Shown here one piece after another: positions 44,361 through 55,844 of a stretch of DNA of 64,000 nucleotides. A program made the translations under genes and the position numbers. Every line of letters starts with the position of its first letter. The first letter of the stretch is position 1. Origin of the DNA: Psococerastis gibbosa (lineage: Eukaryota; Arthropoda; Insecta; Psocodea; Psocidae); contig OZ020487.1 of the NCBI GenBank assembly GCA_963971405.1, forward strand, positions 14,047,344 to 14,111,343, given 5' to 3'. Under the pieces are notes generated by a model. It was not told where the DNA came from. It made no database searches and worked only from the letters and a program-made list of their open reading frames with translations.

Positions 44361-44739
44361 GTGATTATTTTTTTTTACATTTACTTATACTGCAGATCAG
44401 GCGGGAAATGATGGAGAAAGTTTTGCGTTTTTTTTGGTTTTGTTTCGGTTTCTGTTTGTGAATAATATTTCGCTACTCCGGAAGAAAAAGGACACAACTC
44501 TAAATCCATCAATTTACAGAAATAGAAATTATTATTTTTTTTTTATAATGGATTAGGCTACCTGATGGTACCCGCCAAATAGAAAATGACACAACTGCCC
44601 TCGCGCGGAAAATAAATACACTACATTAACGCAAATAGATTTTTTAAAAATTGTTTTAGCGTTATTAAGTCGAAATCGACAATTTTTGAGTTGTGTCCTT
44701 TTTCTTCCGAAGTAGCGATTTTCACGTCCACTTTCAGCT

Positions 44740-45110
44740 CATGTAGTCAATGTTTCATCAATATCCATCGAGGAGTTTGCCCACCAATCGACGAACAGAC
44801 AGACATTTCGTGAAAAGTACTTTTTGGGTTTCTGGGACCTTAAAACGTGTAGCCTAAATTGAAATCTATAAATCGGTAGTTTCCACCATCTTCTTCTCTT
44901 CTTCTTCCGGCTCTACAGCCCTTGGTGGGCTTTGGCCTGCTCGACAACACTCCTCCATTCTTCTCGGTTTTGCACAACGCTCCACCATCTGGAGACTCCC
45001 AACTCGCGAAGGTCATTCTCTAACTCGTCCTTCCAGCGGTCCAGTTTCCACCATCCCATAGCTTTCTCTATACGATCATATAATTAGGAAAACAATAAGC
45101 AATAAGCTGG
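44740..45110 (+). mobile_element. HINE-like element, old 3' part, split by a LINE end
   Basis: Blocks in family order: 'gaggagtttgcccaccaatc', 'gacgaacagacagacatttc', 'ggaccttaaaacgtgt', 'ttgaaatctataaatcgg', then after the insertion 'catagctttctctatac' leading to a degraded terminal hairpin. Only two to three tetranucleotide units remain. Confidence 0.75.
44891..45042 (-). pseudogene. 5'-truncated RTE-like LINE with 13-bp target duplication
   Basis: A 152-bp insertion flanked by AGTTTCCACCATC at 44878-44890 and 45043-45055. The minus strand encodes RWKDELENDLRELGVSRWWS, VVQNREEWRSVVEQAKAHQG, L-stop, then a (GAA)-rich tail. This is the C-terminus of an RTE-type ORF, the microsatellite tail being usual for that clade. 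The surviving frame is intact, unlike the related copy at 23.2 kb. It inserted into an already aged HINE-like copy. Confidence 0.9.
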
Positions 45111-45161
45111 GAGCAGGACAGACACAAGAACAGAATATATTGTTGAATTGGACATTCTACT

Positions 45162-45298
45162 GCAGCCTGATCATGGCGATTAAAAATGTAAACAAACAAA
45201 TTTTGAATAGCACTTTCCATTATAAAATTACCTTGTTTACATTTTTAATACCAGGGATTATTTAAACCCCGGTATTATAATCGCCATGATCAGCCTGC
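45162..45298. mobile_element. Foldback MITE family 2, short form
   Basis: Ends GCAGCCTGATCATGGCGATT and complementary 'aatcgccatgatcagcctgc'. The left arm lacks the ATAATACCGG block present on the right, so an internal deletion shortened it. The centre 'aaattttgaatagcactttc' is preserved. Confidence 0.85.
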
Positions 45299-45301
45299 TG
45301 G

Positions 45302-47125
45302 TGAATATAATTATGGGTAGGTTCATAAAATAAACTATAACGTTATTAGAATTCGTTCTTAATAGTCAATGCTTTTAATACTATACCACTGACATGATAG
45401 TAAAAGAACCGGTCCGAGTTTACTCGAACATGCTTTCCAATTTATCGATTAGTAGAGAGAGAAAATGATTAATTTCATGGTAAATAATTTTCCTATGGTT
45501 AAATTTCGGATATCACGGGGGGGGGGGGGGGGAGTCGTCCACCTGACGTCACTGGAGGTGAGGTAGATTCTACACAGGTCAGACCAACACATTCCCACAC
45601 AGCAATGATGGCAGGGCACGCAATGCATTTGAGCGTGAATTTGCTTTCATTTTTTAAAAAAAAATTGTTTTTGCACAAAACCCAACGGTTTTTTGGATAA
45701 GCAAACTGTCCGGTTTCGTTACTCAATTTGACACCTAAAACATGCCTAAAGTTAGAAATCATCGGTGGAAAGGTTTCGCAGAAAAATTATTTTTTAGTCA
45801 TTTTTCATGAAAATTTAGTTATTTTTATTTTTTTACCCCCAAAAGCAAACTATCAAGGAGCAAGGGACCCCCCGCATTTTGTTAACATTAATAACGACTA
45901 CAATATAAGTGAATTTAAAAGAAACCGTTTGAGCCGCTTGGGATAAATAATTTTTTTATACGTTTTTTTTGGAGTTTTTTGAAAATAAAACCCCCCCAAA
46001 TTGAGTTAGCCTAAAATAAAAAAAACAATCCCGAGGCATGATTTTTATAAACCTACATGCCAAATTTCATCGAAATCCATCGAGTAGTTTGCCCGGAAAT
46101 CGATGAACAGGCAGACAGAGTGACAGACAGACAGATATTTCGCAAAAACCACTTTTTTGGGTTCCTGGAACCTCAAAACGTGTAAATCCGTTGAAATCTT
46201 GGAATCGAAAATTTCGACCGTCACAAAGCTTTCCTTATACTACGTATAAATTGGAAAGCAATAATTGACCCTCAGTGGGTTTAAAAGCCGGTCGGGAGTT
46301 TATTAGAATTACTTCTTAATAGTCAATGCTTCTTATTACTATACCAATGACATGATAGTATAATAATTAACCGTCAGTGGGTTTAAACGCTGTTCGGGAG
46401 CTTATTAGAATTCGTTCTTAATAGTCAATGCTTTTTATTACTATACCAATGAAATGATAGTAAAATAATTAACCCTCAGTGGGTTTAAAAGCTGTTCGGG
46501 TGCTTATTAGAATTCGTTCTTAATAGTCAATGCTTTTTATTACTATACCAATGACATGATAGTAAAATAATTAACCCTCAGGAGGTTTAAAAGCTGTTCG
46601 GGAGCTTATTAGAATTCGTTCTTAATAGTCAATGCTTTTTATTACTATACCAATGAAATGATAGTAAAATAATTAACCCTCAGTGGGTTTAAAAGCTGTT
46701 CGGGTGCTTATTAGAATTCGTTCTTAATAGTCAATGCTTTTTATTACTATACCAATGACATGATAGTAAAATAATTAACCCTCAGGGGGTTTAAAAGCTG
46801 TTCGGGAGCTTATTAGAATTCGTTCTTAATAGTCAATGCTTTTTATTACTATACCAATGAAATGATAGTAAAATAATTAACCCTCAGTGGGTTTAAAAGC
46901 TGTTCGGGTGCTTATTAGAATTCGTTCTTAATAGTCAATGCTTTTTATTACTATACCAATGACATGATAGTAAAATAATTAACCCTCAGGGGGTTTAAAA
47001 GCTGTTCGGGAGCTTATTGGAATTCGTTCTTAATAGTCAATGCTTTTTATTACTATACCAATGACATGATAGTATAATAATTAACCGTCTGTGGGTTTAA
47101 AAGCTGTTCAGGAGCTTAGATTTAC
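45302..47125. repeat. 102-bp satellite array, interrupted once
   Basis: Monomers of exactly 102 bp start at 46267, 46369, 46471, 46573, 46675, 46777, 46879 and 46981, with a partial at 47083. A further diverged monomer lies at ~45302-45403, cut from the rest by the HINE-like copy. Each has 'agaattcgttcttaatagtc', 'aatgctttttattactatac' and 'catgatagta'. Variant sites alternate between neighbours, giving a 204-bp dimer period from 46471 on. Confidence 0.97.
45404..46260 (+). mobile_element. HINE-like element inserted in the satellite, clean boundaries
   Basis: Full-length copy whose insertion point is fixed by comparison with intact monomers: 'gatagta' continues directly into 'ataatt' on the other side, with no duplication beyond one or two ambiguous A/T bases. 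It starts AAGAACCGGTCCGAG and ends after the GGAAAGC arm of the terminal hairpin. TGACGTCA is at 45544-45551 and the tetranucleotide array is short (~46104-46134). Confidence 0.92.
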
Positions 47126-47702
47126 ACATTTAGAAGCTCAGATACCCCAATGAATTCATGTTTTAGCAAATGATGTCAAATCGGCCGGAAAAAATTATAT
47201 TTAAATATATATAAATAATCCAATGTGGGGAAAATTACTTGCATTGCAAGTAAAAGTACAATTTAAAAGTATTCGTGTGGAACGTAACGAGCTGCAACAT
47301 TGATCAAAGCTAATTAGAACACTGCAATGGGAACGAGTGGTGCTGCAATTGACACAGCTGAGCTGATGGAGGGAAAAGGCAAATTTCCGGCATTATTTAA
47401 AGGGTTTTTCCGGTTTTAGCTACTCAAACACTGGCGTAATTGACAGTACAAACCCTTTAGGTTATAATTTTGATCCAACTTGATCCCTTTTGATAGATAA
47501 ATCTAAATAGGCTTCGGTGGCACGGTGGCAGGGCCACTCATATTACTTTACTCGTAATATAGCCTATACTAATAGATGAAACATGTACGGGTTCATTTGT
47601 ACAGGTCCTTTATTTTTCTTTCTTATTGTTTACTGTTTTACTACAGCTCTTGGCATCTGTACAACAGACGTGGTACAGATGCCTTCTTCAATACCATTAT
47701 TA
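47126..47702. other. No recognised feature
   Basis: AT-rich spacer between the satellite and the next HINE-like copy. Confidence 0.4.
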
Positions 47703-48448
47703 TTGCTTTCCAATTTATACGTAGTATAAGGAAAGCTTTGTGATGGTAAAAACTTTCGATTCCGAGATTTCAACGGACTTACACGTTTTGAGGTCCCAAG
47801 AACCAAAAAAAGTGGTTTTAGAAATGTCTGTTTGTCTCTCTGTCGCTTTGCCTGTTCATAGATTTCCGGGCAAACTACTCGGTCGATTTTGATGAAATTT
47901 TGCATGCAGGTTCACAAAAATCATACCTCAGTACCATTTTGTTTATTTTGGGGTACTGCAACTCAATTTTGGGGGTTTTTATTATCAAAAAACTCCAAAG
48001 AAAACGTCTAAAATTTTTTTCCTCAAAAACAGCTCCAACGATGTCTTTTAAATTCATATATATTGCAGTCGTTATTAATGTTAACAAAATGCGATGGGTC
48101 CCTTGCCCCTTGATAGTTTTATTCTGGGGTATAAAAATAAAAATAAGTCAATTTTCATGAAAAATGACTAAAAATAATTTTTCTGTGGAACCTTTGAAAG
48201 GTACCTTTCTACCGATGATTTCTACCTTCAGGTATGTTTTAGGTGTTAAAAGGGGTAACAAAACTGAACTGGTTGCTTTCCAAAAAAAAGTATTTCGTTT
48301 TGTGCAAAAAATTAATTTTGAAGAAATCATATAAAATTCACATGTGCCATTATTATTGTTAAATTATTTACTATGAAATAACTCATTATCTCTATCTACT
48401 GATTGATAAATTGGAAAGCTTGTTCAAGTAAACTCGGACCGGTTCTTC
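47703..48448 (-). mobile_element. HINE-like element, minus strand
   Basis: Starts on this strand with the hairpin (TTGCTTTCCAATTTATACG .. GGAAAGC) and ends AACTCGGACCGGTTCTT. The tetranucleotide array is nearly lost (GTCTGTTTGTCTCTCTGTCG near 47826). The 5' third has an internal deletion, and the G-run/TGACGTCA block is absent. Confidence 0.85.
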
Positions 48449-49589
48449 TCTATTTGGGATGAAGTGGTCTGGTACACCCCTTATGGATGGTGGACCTAGG
48501 CATAGCCGAAAATTATTCATTTCTCGTTGAGTCTCAAACGTCGGCTTTAGTATATTATGTCGGTCAAACTCCGTAAATTCGTGTTATAATTAAATTCCAT
48601 GCTGGAAATAAACTTAGAAAAATAATCCTATTTTTCAAACCTTACATCAAACATTACGTTAGGTTTCTAACTTCAGCCCCCTGAAGCATCCAATCAGATT
48701 AAAACAGAAATAAAATAATAGATTTCCAATAGAAATACATTCGGCTCCCAAACAGTTCATAAATCTCGATTTATTGCCCAAAAACAAAATAAATATGAGA
48801 GGCAATGGTTGTATTTTAAGGCAATAATTTAGAAGATTTTCATCTTATTCTTCTCTTTCCAAGCCTATTTATGAAGAAATTACGACTCCAGACAATTTTC
48901 TTTAGCGTTTTGAATGATGCTACCTAGGTTCATTATTTCTCATCGATTTTAAATCGACATCAGACAATTGCTCAATCCTGATTATTTGCGAATAGTCTTT
49001 ACTTAGAAGGGGGAGATTTCAAAATATTTTTTAAGCAAGAAAATATGGTCGAGTAATTTTGAATAAGTTAATTAATACTTCATTCCACAGTGGCCAAGAT
49101 ATGAAAGGGGCAACATGAAATGAAAATGAAAAATTCATAAAAAATGGAGAGTTTTTCATAAAGTCTTATACGGTATTATCAACCGCGACTCATTTACTAT
49201 ACTAATCGTCCCTTGAGCCGTTACATACTCAAATATTGTTCCAAAATTCCATCCAATAAATGTGAGTCTAAGAAAAATTGGAAAGTCCCTAATTGGTAGG
49301 TCCCTAAATTCAAATTCAAATCGTTTATTATTATTATTAGTTTTTATTACGGCCACTTGGTTAAGCCAATAGTAGGCCGAGGTACCGCGTACAGCACAAA
49401 CTTAGTCACTCCTAAATCCTGACTACGTCGTTCAACTCCCTTGTAAGGCAAGGCATTGAAGGACCGATGATACCCCTATTCAAATCCTATACTTCAACAT
49501 AAATTTCAAAATTCAATCCAAGAAAAAGAAAAATTGGAAAGTCCATAATTGGTAGATTCAAACTCAAATCGCATACATCAATTAGTCCA
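48449..49589. other. No recognised feature
   Basis: Two loosely repeated pieces ('aaattggaaagtccctaatt' near 49277 and 'aaattggaaagtccataatt' near 49531) hint at a local duplication. Otherwise nothing was recognised. Confidence 0.4.
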
Positions 49590-49915
49590 GGAGGAATCGG
49601 TACATTTAAATATTTGCTTCTGTGCAAAAACTTATTTTCTGAGAAATTATGGAAAATTCACGCTCCAATACATTCCCCCCCAATACATTACGTGTCATGT
49701 GCCATTGTTATTACTGTTACAATGTATTGGTCTCTTCGTTCCAGAATATGCATTTGAGTTTTAAGGGGTTTTTAATATATTAAGGTGGACCCCCCCCCCC
49801 CCCCCTCGAGGGATCTGATATTTAAAGATATGGAAATCATTTCCTATGAAATTACGCATGTCTATATCTACTAATTTATAAATTGGAAAGCATGTTCGAG
49901 TAAACTCGGACCGGG
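49590..49915 (-). mobile_element. HINE-like element, variant 5' part only
   Basis: Matches the 60.0-60.27 kb end of the minus-strand copy: 'attatggaaaattcacgctc', 'tgttacaatgtattggtct', a C-run then 'ctcgagggatctgat', and AACTCGGACCGGGTT. This variant replaces the TGACGTCA-bearing block of the main subfamily. Confidence 0.75.
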
Positions 49916-49993
49916 TTTTTGTATAAAGAATTTAAAAAAAATATATTAATCATATGTTATTTTGTTTTTTAGTATATTTTTCATGGGTCAAAA

Positions 49994-50200
49994 GTATAGT
50001 CCACGCAAAATGAGAAAAGTATGGACATGGAATGTTTTGATCCTGCGCAACACTGTAAAAATATTCTTTGCACAATTTTTGTTATGCCGTGCATCCAATG
50101 CAAAAAGGTAACCCAAAATGGTGCAAGGAATATTTTTACAGTGTTGGACAGGATCAAAACATTCCATGTCCATACTTTTCTCATTTTGCGTGGACTATAC
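49994..50200. mobile_element. Foldback MITE with TA flanks
   Basis: 207 bp; arms of about 80 bp begin GTATAGTCCACGCAAAATGA and pair through 'tatggacatggaatgttttg', 'atcct', 'aacactgtaaaaatatt', with a central AT-rich loop. The symmetrical TA at both ends fits a TA target duplication (Tc1/mariner-like), inferred. Confidence 0.85.
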
Positions 50201-50602
50201 CAATTTAAGATTTTTCGAGCTTTTAAAAATTCGTATCTCTAAAAACATTAATTTTATCATGAAAAGTCATAGCACCTTTTTTATTTGAATTTCAATAAAG
50301 AATATTAAAAAAAAATTTGTCCGGTTGAAAAATAACTATTCCTTGCAATTATTCAAACAATTTCGGTTTAAACATTATGGCACGGGGTTGCCCCATGGCA
50401 ACATGCATTCATATCATTAGTGGGGCAATTTGAAGAGGTTCGCATAAAAAAATTGAGGTGGAATAGTTTTCGGTACTCATGCGCCGATTCCTCCTGGACT
50501 AAATACAAACATTCCAAACTAATAGAAATATATTAAAATTCGATTGAGTAATCAGGGCCATTCTATACAATCTGTTTATCCAACGAACGGACCTTATCCA
50601 TC
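50201..50602. other. No recognised feature
   Basis: AT-rich DNA without recognisable features. Confidence 0.4.
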
Positions 50603-50805
50603 CACTAAGTATAGGGGGAGGTTATCTCTAACTGACACTCAACTCTAAAATCGGTGTCCGAGCAGCCAATCCCGAGTTGCACATTATCGGGTTTCAAGTA
50701 TTGTAATAATGTATTTCCGATGAGAAAATGTAAATTTACTGTAGAAGCTTTAATTTTTCTGAACGTTTCATCTGGGCGCTTGCATATCTTGGGGGCTGTG
50801 CTGTG
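50603..50805 (-). CDS. Candidate terminal exon, unknown gene
   Basis: On the minus strand an acceptor-like 'attccttgttacacag' precedes an open block ending at a TAG near 50603. The peptide from about PKICKRPDETFRKIKAST continues VNLHFLIGNTLLQYLKPDNV, QLGIGCSDTDFRVECQLEIT, SPYT-stop. It has normal amino-acid variety with alternating hydrophobic and charged residues, unlike AT-driven frames nearby. A second possible acceptor lies 5 bases on (CACAG). No family is recognised and no upstream exon was found. It may be a chance frame; the complementary strand is also open, which weakens the case. Confidence 0.3.
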
Positions 50806-50869
50806 TAACAAGGAATTAATTAATTTCTTTAAATTGATTCGCAGAATCTTTGTTTACAAAATTATGTGA

Positions 50870-52115
50870 AATAACTGCCTTAATGCATTTTTTACTTTTT
50901 CCATACTATGTTATAGACCTAGATTCATTGATAGTACTATAATTTGTTTCAGAATCGTAACAACCCAATAACCGCTATACACTCCCTGAAAATTCCACTC
51001 TCCTACTTGGATGTACACAGTTCAGACAAATTGCTGATGTGCAACAGTGAAAGTGTTTCAACGTAAAACATTTTTCCCCCTTCCCCCAAGCTATATCTAG
51101 ATAGTTATTGCCTTGTTTGAGCTACACATTTTTTTTTTGTTGTCTTACACACAAAAATTGTCCAAGAAAAAGGGTAAGAAATACATTCTTTTCCGAGGGA
51201 ACAATCTCTTGTAAGGCTCAGTAAGTCTGTTATTTCTGAATATTGGCTGTAACTTTCATAAAATAAAATACAAGCAAAACTTTTAATTGGGACGGCCTTT
51301 CGATCAGTTGACATCTTGGATCGAGTTTGCCTTCAATTTTAATTAGGAAGCCGTTATCAATGCCTAACTCGCCTTTCTTCATTAAAAATAATTATTTTTC
51401 GTTCGTTGGCTCATTATTTAATATTAAAAAAAATATTAACAGAAAATTAGCTTTTTTATGGACGGGTTTATCACCTTCGTTAGGGTTGAATTCTTTATAG
51501 TTGGCCTAGTGACTGACTATTGACTTATCGTGTTGCTCTTGTCCAGGATGTCTCATAGTCAACCTATCGTGATTTTTATGCCGTAACGTATGACACAACT
51601 CAGTGTATTATTACAAAAACCTTTATGAAGCCAATGCGGAAATTGGTTCTGCTCACTCAGCGAATTATCAAACTTTATAAAGACACCCTCAAATAAATCA
51701 TCGTTAATCTACATCACTTGACTTTGAATACACTAAATAAATATATCGCTGCCAAAAATTTTCATGGAAAGCCTAAACAAATCTATTACAAAAAAAGCTC
51801 ATCCATCGTTTGAAAAGAGGGAAATTGGCGGGAATCCAAAATGAAAATGGTACTGTACTTGTTCAAACGAGCTATTTCCGATCGATGATTCCATCATTGC
51901 CCATAATCCGTAGCTATACCCATTTTTTATTCTTTCTATGGGTAGGAAATTGGCTCGTTCCATGAGAATGATCGAATTGTTTAAGGGGTGAAAGTGTTTT
52001 ATATTAGGGGCATTCACAATTCGTCGAATAGTCAATTATGACTCTATGGATATTTTCGACAACAGTTTATTATTGCCTACTTATGCGGTGAAGTTGAGAT
52101 TGTATGTAAAGCACG
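50870..52115. other. No recognised feature
   Basis: AT-rich DNA with no recognised gene or repeat. Confidence 0.4.
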
Positions 52116-52119
52116 TTAA

Positions 52120-52531
52120 GGGCAAACCGGAGTCGCCGATATTCCATTTCAGGGCAAACTTTAATTTGTCATGAAATATGGAAAAATGAACAATGAAATG
52201 AACATTGAAATGTACAGTGAAAAAATGCTGAATCGCAAGAAGAATTTTTTCTCCTAATTTTGATATATAGTATGTTGCAATCATCAATACCGATTGGCTA
52301 TAGTTAATGAACTTGATACGCAAAAAGTAACGGTCACTACTCAGGAGTTCAAGTTGAAGGAGTTCATCAACTGTGGCGAATTGGGGTTAGTTACGGCCAC
52401 ATACCATGTATCAAAATTGGGAGAAAAAATTCTTCTTGCGATTCAGCATTTTTTCATTGTTCTGCATTCCATATTTCATTAGAAATAAAAGTTTGAACAG
52501 AAAATGGAATATGGGTGACTTCGGTTGGCCC
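52120..52531. mobile_element. TTAA-flanked foldback element
   Basis: 412 bp flanked by TTAA at 52116-52119 and 52532-52535. Imperfect ~150-bp arms begin GGGCAAACCGGAGTCGCC and complemented GGGCCAACCGAAGTCACC, and share 'tgctgaatcgcaagaagaat' and 'tttttctcc.aattttgata'. The ends resemble those of the 28797-29793 element. Arms have diverged considerably, so it is old. Confidence 0.75.
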
Positions 52532-52559
52532 TTAAGAACAAGGGAACACGCGTATAGGC

Positions 52560-53165
52560 TTTCTTATTTATCAATTAGTAGTACCACGGTAAATAATTAC
52601 GAGGAGTTCCATTGTAAATAATTGCCTTAAGGTAGCACCTAAAACATGTCTGTAGTTAGAAAGTTAGATTCACAGAAAATTGTTTACCATGAGAATAGAG
52701 CTATTTTTATTTTTCTGTCCCCCAGCAACTACAATAACTAAGTAGGTATTAAGGGAAAGGGAACCAAGTGGATTTTGTTTAAATTGATAACGACTGCAGT
52801 ATAATGCAACTGCAATGGCTTTCACGGCCGGAGTCGAATGAAGAACCAGTAGAATCCGGGCTGATGGGCCGTGGTCGAAATGAAAGTGAACATCCAAATA
52901 CTGCAATATAGGCCTATGTTAGTTTAAAATATAAATCATTGGAGTTGCTTTTAAGTCCTTTTTTGGGGGATGTCGGTGTAAATTGGGGCAAAATGAATTG
53001 ATTGCAAAAATGAAAAATCTGATAATAGCTTTGTTAACCTAGGTCTATACATGCCGAATTACACCCATTTCCGTCGAGTAATTTGGCCACAAATTGAAAT
53101 ACAGACTGACAGGTATTTCGGAAAGGTTCTAGGGCCTTAAAACGTATAATTCTGTTGAAATCTGA
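52560..53165 (+). mobile_element. HINE-like element, very old copy with an insertion
   Basis: Recognisable through 'cacctaaaacatgtctgtag', 'agctatttttatttttctg', 'cgagtaatttggccacaaat', 'acagactgacaggtatttcg' and 'ccttaaaacgtataattctg'. The tetranucleotide array has shrunk to two units. A ~107-bp foreign piece (52802-52908) contains 'cacggccggagtcgaa' and 'gaatccgggctgatgggccg', also seen at 58.85 kb. Confidence 0.7.
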
Positions 53166-55057
53166 TGTGGTGGATTCGGACTCTACCCCGTCTTAGTTTC
53201 CTCGATAGGCATCTACATAACTGTGTGGTTTCACGCACTTTCCCCACGCTCAGGCTCACAGGTATTTTTTACCCACGCTCTCATTTTAGGGAGATTTATC
53301 TACATATTAAGACGGCGACCAATGTTCGACTTCAGGTAAATTTCTTCACAATTTACCATTTCATGACCCCTTGAACCTAAGTTCAATGTTCGAATTTGTT
53401 AACCAGTGAGATCTGCTATCTTGTTCCAGTTTGGCAGTTGCAGTGGAAAAGTATAAAATCTAACAGAAAGCCCGTATTATTATCTACGATAATGGTGATT
53501 AACACGTTTTATTACAAATCAATGATTTCAAGATGGCGTCCAGTCAAAGTTGAAAATAATGTGAAAATAATTAAGTAAAAGTTCATAGTCGTCATTGTGG
53601 TTCAAAATTTGGAACACAAGAGTGTTTTGTGTGTTGATGTTGTAGTCTAAAAAAGAATGAAGAATTTTTTATATTTTTAATAACATGCATAGCATAGAGG
53701 AAAAACGGCGGGTCTGCGCTTGCATGGAACCTCCCTACACCTGATCGGCCAGAGCCGAAAGGGATTTTTCTACTAAAACGTAGGTGCCATTAAACAAATC
53801 ACAAGCCACAAGACAACCACTTGAACCATATAACGCGAAATTGTCCAAAACAAAGCAAATAAACCGCGAAAACAGCAGCACGTAAGCTCGTAAAGTCGCT
53901 GACTGCTCGTGTTATGCTGACATTTCGCATCAGATAATAAAACACCAATGAAAGACCACGTGATCTTGTTACAACTCCTGTCCGTAAAAAAAGCCATAAC
54001 AATATCATATAGCTTTTTCGGGTAATTCATTCCCCTTAATGGATCGTTTCGGCTGTCCGTTAGTGATACATCCGGTTTTAATCTCTAAAATTGCTGTACG
54101 CGGGAGATTTAAAAAAAAAGATTTCCGTTTTGGTAGGATTTTCCTTTAGGGAAAACACAATTTAGGAAAGGGGAATTTGAGAAAGAAACTGCCCTGGATT
54201 TAGTTACTTTGAAGGTCGTCTTGTAACCCTCGGCTGAAATCTCTTCGTTTACTTTTTTATTTTTAGCCGGGTTTAATTAATTCAGTGGTTGTACTATATA
54301 AGGAATTTCTAATTTTTGTAGCGTGGAATTTTAAGTAAATTTAACAAAAAATCCTGCTTAGATTTCACCACGGAGAAAGTGCACATTTTATACTTTTTAT
54401 TGGTTATGGTACTAATTAGCTATTTTTACTATCAATTTAAATTTAATTTAAAAGAACTTTACCTTTGGTCTAACTTCCTTGGCAATCCCAATAATGGCCG
54501 AAAAATCAAAAGGTTTGTTGGCAGGTTGTGGCTCATTAGGCATCTACATATAAAAATTCATTCAAAATAATCATGGAAGATACCTACTACTATAAGTCTT
54601 GCTAACCTATGGCTTGCCATAACTACCTTAGTTTGTATTTAATATTTTTTCATTGCTTGGAGGGGGGCAGCTCCCTCCTGCGTACGGCGCTGCTGCAGTA
54701 CTGCTCTAAAAAGAGGAAAGCACAAAGGTTGACAGGGTTGAGAGCCGACAGCTGACACTCACTGAATCAGCGATACGGCGCGGTAGGGATCATTTTGATT
54801 TATAGAGGGGGGGGGGCATAAATTACAACCCTTCACTAAGCAGTGCCCAGGGATCCTTCTCCCATCAGCACTCATCATTTTCAATCTCGGTGGAAGCTGC
54901 TAAATTGGTGGTTAAGGTCTGAAGACGATCCTCTTTATTAACCACTGCTCTATTTCGATTGCTGCGAAAGGCAGCCACAATTTTGCCCTACTAGTGAATG
55001 CAAGGCTGAACATTGATCCAAGAGGCAGAATATTAATGGCAAGAGGAAGAGATGTAG
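53166..55057. other. No recognised feature
   Basis: Contains a hAT-like right end near 54685-54700 and a G-run at 54807-54816. Two overlapping minus-strand ORFs at 53773-54030 have no family likeness. Confidence 0.4.
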
Positions 55058-55300
55058 TAGTAGTTGGACACAGTCCCAGGCCACGGTGTGGGCCCATAGG
55101 ACAGTGGACCTCCTGATTATAATGGATTCCGAACCACTTGGGAAACACAGTGAAGTCACACGATTAGTTCGGAGGTGACCAGGACAAGTCCTACCATGTT
55201 TCTCTACAGGCACTGTGCACACGACCAAGTTATCTGCATCTTTGAACTTGCTCTGGTCCGCTGGATTCAACTTGGTATTGCGCAAGCCGGCTAAGAGAAA
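55058..55300 (-). mobile_element. SINE-B copy
   Basis: Nearly identical to the 16428-16662 insertion over 'ggacacagtcccaggccacg', 'gtgggcccataggacagtgg', 'gaagtcacacgattagttcg' and 'gtgcacacgaccaagttatc'. The GTAGTAGTAG at 55053-55063 is the complemented trinucleotide tail. The long ORF across it is an artefact. Confidence 0.8.
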
Positions 55301-55844
55301 GAGATGGATGGTTAATATTTGTGAATACCTCCGGAAGCTTAACGTCCACAACAGGAGGTGAAAAACGAGTAGCGGAATGATGTGGTTGCAGTGGCTTAGG
55401 TTTTTGATGCACTGTGGAGCCAGCCATAGTAAAGTATCATAGCCCAATGGTTTCAAAAACAAAGAACGGCCTATGTACTATGGAAGAGAAGGGGTCATTG
55501 AACCTTAACCGCCAGCCCTTTCATAATGCAACTTGCAGTTGAGGCTTATCAGCAGAATGCACTGCTGCTGTGGGGCTCATTTTCCGCTGCAGCCGACTTT
55601 TATGGACCTAATTTATTGCACTTGTTAACGCATATCAGCCAATTTATGGCTGCTGTAATACAGTAATTGCCCTCTTTGTGCATCTAAATGGCTTTTCTTT
55701 GGGTTATCATATGAAAATCATTCCTTGTATTAACATGTCTCGTGAGAATTGCAGTGTTGTACTACTAGTATATATAGTATTAAATTCTAGTCACATTTCC
55801 ATGTTATTTATACTTCTCTTTTCAATAGTATAGGTTTAAGCCTT
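55301..55844. other. No recognised feature
   Basis: No gene or repeat was recognised. Confidence 0.4.

Noticed and set aside
46267-47125. Regular repeats as a CRISPR array
   Set aside because: The 102-bp units are repeated in full with no unique spacers, in a eukaryotic context.
53165-53374. 69-codon ORF ending near a good donor (CAG|GTAAAT)
   Set aside because: The only reasonable acceptor leaves a ~48-bp block, too short to call an exon by eye, and it adjoins an old HINE-like copy.
54950-55462. 170-codon minus-strand ORF
   Set aside because: Its middle is a SINE-B copy nearly identical to the one at 16.4 kb.
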